The translations under genes were made by a program, and so were the position numbers. Below, one piece after another: positions 5,724-9,679 of a DNA stretch of 9,679 nt (positions are counted from its first letter, which is position 1; every line of letters starts with the position of its first letter). Origin of the DNA: Bacteroidota bacterium (GTDB taxonomy: Bacteria > Bacteroidota > Ignavibacteria > UBA10030 > UBA8401); assembly GCA_023229405.1 (NCBI GenBank), contig JALNZH010000125.1:1-9679 (forward strand). The letters run 5' to 3'. A model generated the notes under the pieces. It was not told the DNA's origin. It searched no databases and was given only the letters and a program-made list of their open reading frames with translations.

Positions 5724-6799
5724 AACGAACACCATTTTTTGAGATCCATCAGCACGCTGGTGCTAAAATCGTTCCCTTCGGCGGATATGAAATGCCGGTG
5801 CAATATGCTGGGATCATGGATGAACACAAAACTGTACGCACTGCGGTTGGAGTGTTTGATGTTTCCCATATGGGAGAGTTTTTTGCAAAAGGACCGCAGG
5901 CTTTATCATTCCTACAATCAATTACTATTAATGACGTATCCAAACTGACGCCGGGCAAAGCGCAATATTCGGCTATGTGTTATGAGAGCGGCGGCATCGT
6001 GGATGATTTGCTGGTATACATGCTTGCCGAACAATCATATATGATTGTCGTGAATGCATCAAACATCGATAAAGACTGGGAATGGATGAAACAGCATTGT
6101 CCCTCCGACGTCACATTCGAAAACAAAAGTGATGTGACGGCATTATTGGCGGTTCAGGGACCGAAATCGCTTGCAACAATGCAGAAATTGACATCGGTTG
6201 ATCTTTCTGCAATTCCCTATTATCATTTTGCTCAGGGAAACCTTGTCGGTGTTGACATGATTATCTCGCGAACCGGTTATACCGGTGAGCTGGGATTCGA
6301 AATCTATTTCGGCATAGAGCATGCAACATCGGTGTGGAAAGCGATCTTTGAAGCGGGAAAAGAATTCGGCATTGCACCGATCGGTCTTGGTGCCCGAGAT
6401 ACATTACGATTGGAAATGGGATACTGTTTGTATGGCAACGATATCGATCAAACGACCAATCCGATTGAAGGCGGACTTGGTTGGATTACAAAACTTGCCA
6501 AAGCTGATTTTGTTGCGAAGTCTGTGCTCGAACGTACAAAAGCTGACGGGCCAAAACGAAAACTGGTGGGAATGATGTTGACGGAAAAAGCGGTGCCGCG
6601 TCACGGGTATCCGCTGCTGGTGAACGGCGCGAATGTCGGAGTGGTGACAAGCGGAACATTCTCACCTTCGCTGGAAAAAGGGATTGCCCTGGGATATGTG
6701 GATCAACCGCATACTGAAGTCGGATCAAAAATTCAGATTGATGTACGGGGAAAAAGTGTGGAAGCAACGGTTGTCGCATTACCGTTTCTGAAAAAATAA
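5720..6799 (+). CDS. gcvT: Glycine cleavage system T protein (aminomethyltransferase)
   Basis: T protein takes the aminomethyl group from lipoylated H protein and, with tetrahydrofolate, releases ammonia and makes 5,10-methylene-THF. The 359 residues have the usual length. Recognisable blocks are GVFDVSHMGEF at 44-54, GGIVDDLLVY at 91-100 with the Asp95-Asp96 pair that should include the catalytic/folate-orienting acid, SRTGYTGELGFEI, and GLGARDTLRLEMGY, which lines the folate pocket. The C-terminal barrel ends with SPSLEKGIALGYVD. The ATG overlaps the preceding stop (ATGA, 5720-5723) with AAGG upstream at 5707-5710, so translational coupling is likely. The partners gcvH and gcvP are not in the window. 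A folate-dependent relative such as YgfZ is unlikely, because these blocks and the length fit GcvT proper. Confidence 0.95.
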   Translation: MKRTPFFEIHQHAGAKIVPFGGYEMPVQYAGIMDEHKTVRTAVGVFDVSHMGEFFAKGPQALSFLQSITINDVSKLTPGKAQYSAMCYESGGIVDDLLVYMLAEQSYMIVVNASNIDKDWEWMKQHCPSDVTFENKSDVTALLAVQGPKSLATMQKLTSVDLSAIPYYHFAQGNLVGVDMIISRTGYTGELGFEIYFGIEHATSVWKAIFEAGKEFGIAPIGLGARDTLRLEMGYCLYGNDIDQTTNPIEGGLGWITKLAKADFVAKSVLERTKADGPKRKLVGMMLTEKAVPRHGYPLLVNGANVGVVTSGTFSPSLEKGIALGYVDQPHTEVGSKIQIDVRGKSVEATVVALPFLKK

Positions 6800-6827
6800 T
6801 TGCAGCTGCCTGATTGGGGAAACCATT

Positions 6828-7616
6828 ATGAAAATCGAAGTCTTTTTTTCACCGTCGCAAATCGACGATCTATTCCTGCGCGATAAGAATGTCGTGGTTA
6901 TCGACGTTCTTCGAGCCAGCACTTCGGTTATTACGGCACTCAACAACGGTGCGAAAGAAATTATCCCGGTAAATACGATTGAATCGGCTGTAAAAGTATC
7001 CGGTAATCTGTTCGGCGATGTTGTCTTGCGCGGCGGCGAACGGAACGGTAAGATCATTGAAGGATTTAATCTGGGCAACTCACCGTTTGAATACACCGAA
7101 GAGGCGGTAAAGAATAAATCGATCATCTTCTATACTTCCAACGGCGCACCTGCCATGTGGAAAGCGCGGTATGCCAAAAACATGCTCATCGCCGGATTTG
7201 TCAACATGTCTGCCGCGGTGAAACGGATTACCGAATTGAAAGATGATGTTTTTATTCTCTGTGCGGGAAAACATACGCAGTTCTGCGTTGAAGATGCCGT
7301 CTGTGCTGGAATGATTATTAAGGAATTAATGGAAGACAAGGATGCAGAATTCGAATTCAACGATTCAGCATCTGCCGCCTTTACTCTGTACAAAAGCGCA
7401 AGCAAAAATCTGGTGAAGATGGCGAAAACCTGTGATCATGGGAAATTCCTGATTGATATCGGTTTTGAGAATGACCTTGAATTTTGCACGAATGTTGATG
7501 CCTTCGACGTTGTGCCGGAACTCTCCAGCAATGTAATTAAACTGAAGAAAAAAGCGGATGCCAGCGTACCGCATGTTCCGATCAGTATTGACACATCGGG
7601 TGGAAAAGGAGAATAA
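6828..7616 (+). CDS. comB: 2-phosphosulfolactate phosphatase family protein (ComB)
   Basis: ComB is a Mg2+-dependent phosphatase that turns (R)-2-phospho-3-sulfolactate into sulfolactate. In methanogens this is the second step of coenzyme M synthesis; bacterial homologues are widespread and often of unknown role. The 262 residues show the family blocks in order: IDVLRAST (25-32, Asp26 and Arg29), ALNNGAKEIIPV, RGGERNG (68-74), GFNLGNSPFEY (79-89), YTSNGAPAM (102-110) and CAGKHTQFCVEDAVCAG (145-161, Glu155-Asp156). No signal peptide or membrane segment is apparent. GGGGA at 6816-6820 precedes the ATG by 7 bases. The gap to gcvT is 28 bases, and the stop overlaps the ftsK start by one base. No comA or sulfolactate dehydrogenase neighbour is seen, so the physiological substrate here cannot be read from context. 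The family is secure; the true reaction is less so. Confidence 0.88.
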   Translation: MKIEVFFSPSQIDDLFLRDKNVVVIDVLRASTSVITALNNGAKEIIPVNTIESAVKVSGNLFGDVVLRGGERNGKIIEGFNLGNSPFEYTEEAVKNKSIIFYTSNGAPAMWKARYAKNMLIAGFVNMSAAVKRITELKDDVFILCAGKHTQFCVEDAVCAGMIIKELMEDKDAEFEFNDSASAAFTLYKSASKNLVKMAKTCDHGKFLIDIGFENDLEFCTNVDAFDVVPELSSNVIKLKKKADASVPHVPISIDTSGGKGE

Positions 7617-9679
7617 TGGAAGACTTCCCCCTGCCACAACAGGAAATTCCGCAACCACCGGTACGCAAGAAAAAATCAGACAATGGTTCGAAGAAAAAAC
7701 CGCAACAGCGACGGCAGGTGTTGTCGTTTCTGGTAATTGTGTTCGGCGTGATGGCGCTGCTTTCAATGGTTTCATATTCACCTGCAGATGAGACGAATGG
7801 CGACATTCGTTTCTCGGATCTCTACAAAGTGTTTACGAACGATCCGCTTATCCAGCAAAAATCTGAATTGACCACAAACTGGCTCGGATTATTCGGCGCC
7901 ATCCTCTCTAATTTTCTCATCAATTCCACGGTCGGTCTTTTTGCATTTATTGTTCCGGTGTTACTGCTGATGTGGGGCTGGACGATGTTGCGCAAAGGGG
8001 ATATCCGCCGGCTGGTCTATTTCACCAACTATTCTATCATCCTTGCGTTGTTGGGAGCGGCGTTCTTCGGTTTGCTGCGGAAAACGGGATTAGGTGAAGT
8101 GATTTCGCCCGAATGGCACGGCAGCATCGGATCGTTTTTTGCGACCATCCTGCAGCAATCAATCGGACTCGCCGGCGGTATGATTATCACTCTTTCGTTG
8201 GCGATCGTCGCAATAACATTGGCCATCGATCTGGATCTTCACAAAACTTCCGAACGCATTAAAGAGACTGTAGTTGCCATCGGTTCGATGTTTGGCGCAA
8301 AGATGGAAGAGTGGAAGGTACAGCAGGAAGTGCGTTCGCAGCAACGCGAGGAAGAGAAAAAAAGAGCTGCTGCCGAAATTAAAGTGAAACGTCCGGATGA
8401 CGAACTTCCTCAGCGCGATTCGAAAACTGAACCAAGAGTGATGCAACCAAAAAAGGAGTCGGCGAAACCCGAGCCGATCATAACAAAACGAATTGACGAA
8501 GAGCTTCCTTCGGCGATCGATGCATCCGATATTCCGCTGGAAATTAATGAAGGTGTGACGGAGAAAGAAGCAGAACTGGAAGAACGGGAAGTGGAAGATG
8601 AAGAAATCGATTACGTGTTCCCGTCGGTAGATCTGTTAGATCCAAAAAAGTATGAAGAAAAGATCAGTGATGAAGAACTAAAAAGCAATGCGGCACAGCT
8701 TCAAGCAAAACTGGCGGATTTTGATGTGGAAATTGCCAACGTCAGCGTCACTCCAGGTCCGGTCGTAACATTGTATGAACTTGTTCCTGCCACCGGTGTA
8801 AAAGTTTCTAAAATTACTTCACTCTCCAATGACCTTGCGCTTGCGATGCAGGCACGCGGAATCCGTATTGAAGCGCCGATTCCTGGAAAAGGGACGGTGG
8901 GTGTCGAAATTCCGAATAACAAACCGCAGATCGTAACAATCCGCAGCATTCTGAATTCTGAAAAATTCCGTGATAGTAAATCTGCCCTGCCGTTGGCAAT
9001 GGGGAAAACGATCACGGGAGAAATTTTTATCGATGACCTAGCGAAGATGCCGCACGTACTGATTGCAGGAGCAACAGGCATGGGAAAGAGTGTCGGAATC
9101 AACACTATTATCGCTAGTTTGTTATACCGCCTGCATCCTTCAGAACTGAAATTTATCCTCGTTGATCCCAAAAAGATCGAACTAAGTTTGTATGAACGGC
9201 TGAAGAATCATTATCTCGCTATTTCTCCCGACATCGACGAAAAAATTATTACCCAGCCACAGAACGCAGTGTTGGCGTTAAAATCGTGTGTGAGTGAGAT
9301 GGAAAAACGGTACGATCTTCTAGCTTCGGCCGGTGTGCGCCATGTAACGGATTATAATGCCCGCTTCAAAGACGGACGGTTGAAAGGAAAAGATACAGAG
9401 ACAGTAAAACACCGGTATCTTCCGTACATCGTGGTAATTGTCGATGAACTTGCTGACTTAATGATGACAACGGCAAAAGAAGTAGAAGAATCGATTGCCC
9501 GCATTGCGCAGCTGGCGCGCGCCGTCGGCATTCACCTTGTTCTTGCCACACAGCGTCCGTCGGTAGATGTGATCACCGGTGTGATCAAAGCAAATTTTCC
9601 TTCAAGAATCGCTTACGCTGTTTCCTCGAAAATCGATTCGCGGACTATTCTCGACGGCAGCGGAGCGGAACAACTGATC
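7616..9679 (+). CDS. ftsK: DNA translocase FtsK/SpoIIIE, 3' end beyond the window
   Basis: FtsK anchors at the division septum and pumps chromosomal DNA, resolving dimers with XerCD. The frame is open for 688 codons to the window edge. After a basic N-terminus come membrane segments at about 35-54, 92-124 (one or two spans), 138-154 and 183-204, then a charged Glu/Lys-rich linker (about 206-332). The motor alpha domain starts near YVFPSVD (333). The RecA-like domain has Walker A GATGMGKS at 485-492, Walker B VIVDELADL with Asp610-Glu611, TQRP at 645-648 and DSRTILD at 674-680. The rest of the motor and the DNA-reading gamma winged helix lie outside. AAGGAG (7606-7611) is 4 bases before the ATG, which shares its A with the comB stop (TAATG). 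The linker is short, more like SpoIIIE/SftA-sized translocases than E. coli FtsK. Confidence 0.95.
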   Translation, partial: MEDFPLPQQEIPQPPVRKKKSDNGSKKKPQQRRQVLSFLVIVFGVMALLSMVSYSPADETNGDIRFSDLYKVFTNDPLIQQKSELTTNWLGLFGAILSNFLINSTVGLFAFIVPVLLLMWGWTMLRKGDIRRLVYFTNYSIILALLGAAFFGLLRKTGLGEVISPEWHGSIGSFFATILQQSIGLAGGMIITLSLAIVAITLAIDLDLHKTSERIKETVVAIGSMFGAKMEEWKVQQEVRSQQREEEKKRAAAEIKVKRPDDELPQRDSKTEPRVMQPKKESAKPEPIITKRIDEELPSAIDASDIPLEINEGVTEKEAELEEREVEDEEIDYVFPSVDLLDPKKYEEKISDEELKSNAAQLQAKLADFDVEIANVSVTPGPVVTLYELVPATGVKVSKITSLSNDLALAMQARGIRIEAPIPGKGTVGVEIPNNKPQIVTIRSILNSEKFRDSKSALPLAMGKTITGEIFIDDLAKMPHVLIAGATGMGKSVGINTIIASLLYRLHPSELKFILVDPKKIELSLYERLKNHYLAISPDIDEKIITQPQNAVLALKSCVSEMEKRYDLLASAGVRHVTDYNARFKDGRLKGKDTETVKHRYLPYIVVIVDELADLMMTTAKEVEESIARIAQLARAVGIHLVLATQRPSVDVITGVIKANFPSRIAYAVSSKIDSRTILDGSGAEQLI

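Noticed and set aside
7558..7806. Plus and minus open frames at the comB/ftsK junction
   Set aside because: They are shadows. The ftsK frame from 7616 runs unbroken to the window end and contains all the family motifs, so it is the real gene.
8029..9171. Long minus-strand frames at 8029-8226, 8159-8446 and 8701-9171
   Set aside because: They are antisense to the membrane, linker and motor domains of FtsK and show no recognisable protein motif or start signal.

Overview
The window is ordinary bacterial chromosome with moderate GC content. All genes lie on the + strand and are tightly packed. The best guess for its source is the Bacteroidota/Chlorobi/Ignavibacteria group. That rests on the GATGMGKS Walker A of FtsK, the acidic insertion in the RNase E/G S1 domain, and a tRNA promoter that fits both the classical consensus and the TTTG / TAnnTTTG consensus known from Bacteroidetes. 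This is inference; no rRNA or other phylogenetic marker is present. I see no mobile element, CRISPR array, phage gene or recent insertion.

Bases 42-2977 hold a three-gene nucleotide-sugar cassette with gaps of one base between genes. The genes encode a GDP-6-deoxy-4-keto-mannose reductase of the Rmd type, GDP-mannose 4,6-dehydratase (gmd) and GDP-L-fucose synthase (fcl). Gmd makes GDP-4-keto-6-deoxy-D-mannose. The two flanking reductases would draw on that intermediate to give GDP-D-rhamnose and GDP-L-fucose for surface polysaccharide or glycoprotein.

Bases 2978-3485 are non-coding for protein. They hold a tRNA-Ala(CGC) gene with a good promoter, then a small bacterial SRP RNA (4.5S type) that ends in a T-run. 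A roughly 225-base leader ahead of rng follows, with two stem-loops and a possible promoter.

Bases 3486-9679 look like one operon of unrelated housekeeping genes: an RNase E/G family ribonuclease, a short transaldolase (TalC type), glycine cleavage T protein, a ComB-family 2-phosphosulfolactate phosphatase, and an FtsK/SpoIIIE DNA translocase cut by the window end. Junctions are 9 bases, a 4-base overlap, 28 bases and a 1-base overlap.

No clearly new biological system is visible. The points most worth checking are the two-branch GDP-deoxyhexose cassette, the structured rng leader, and the ComB phosphatase with no visible pathway partner.
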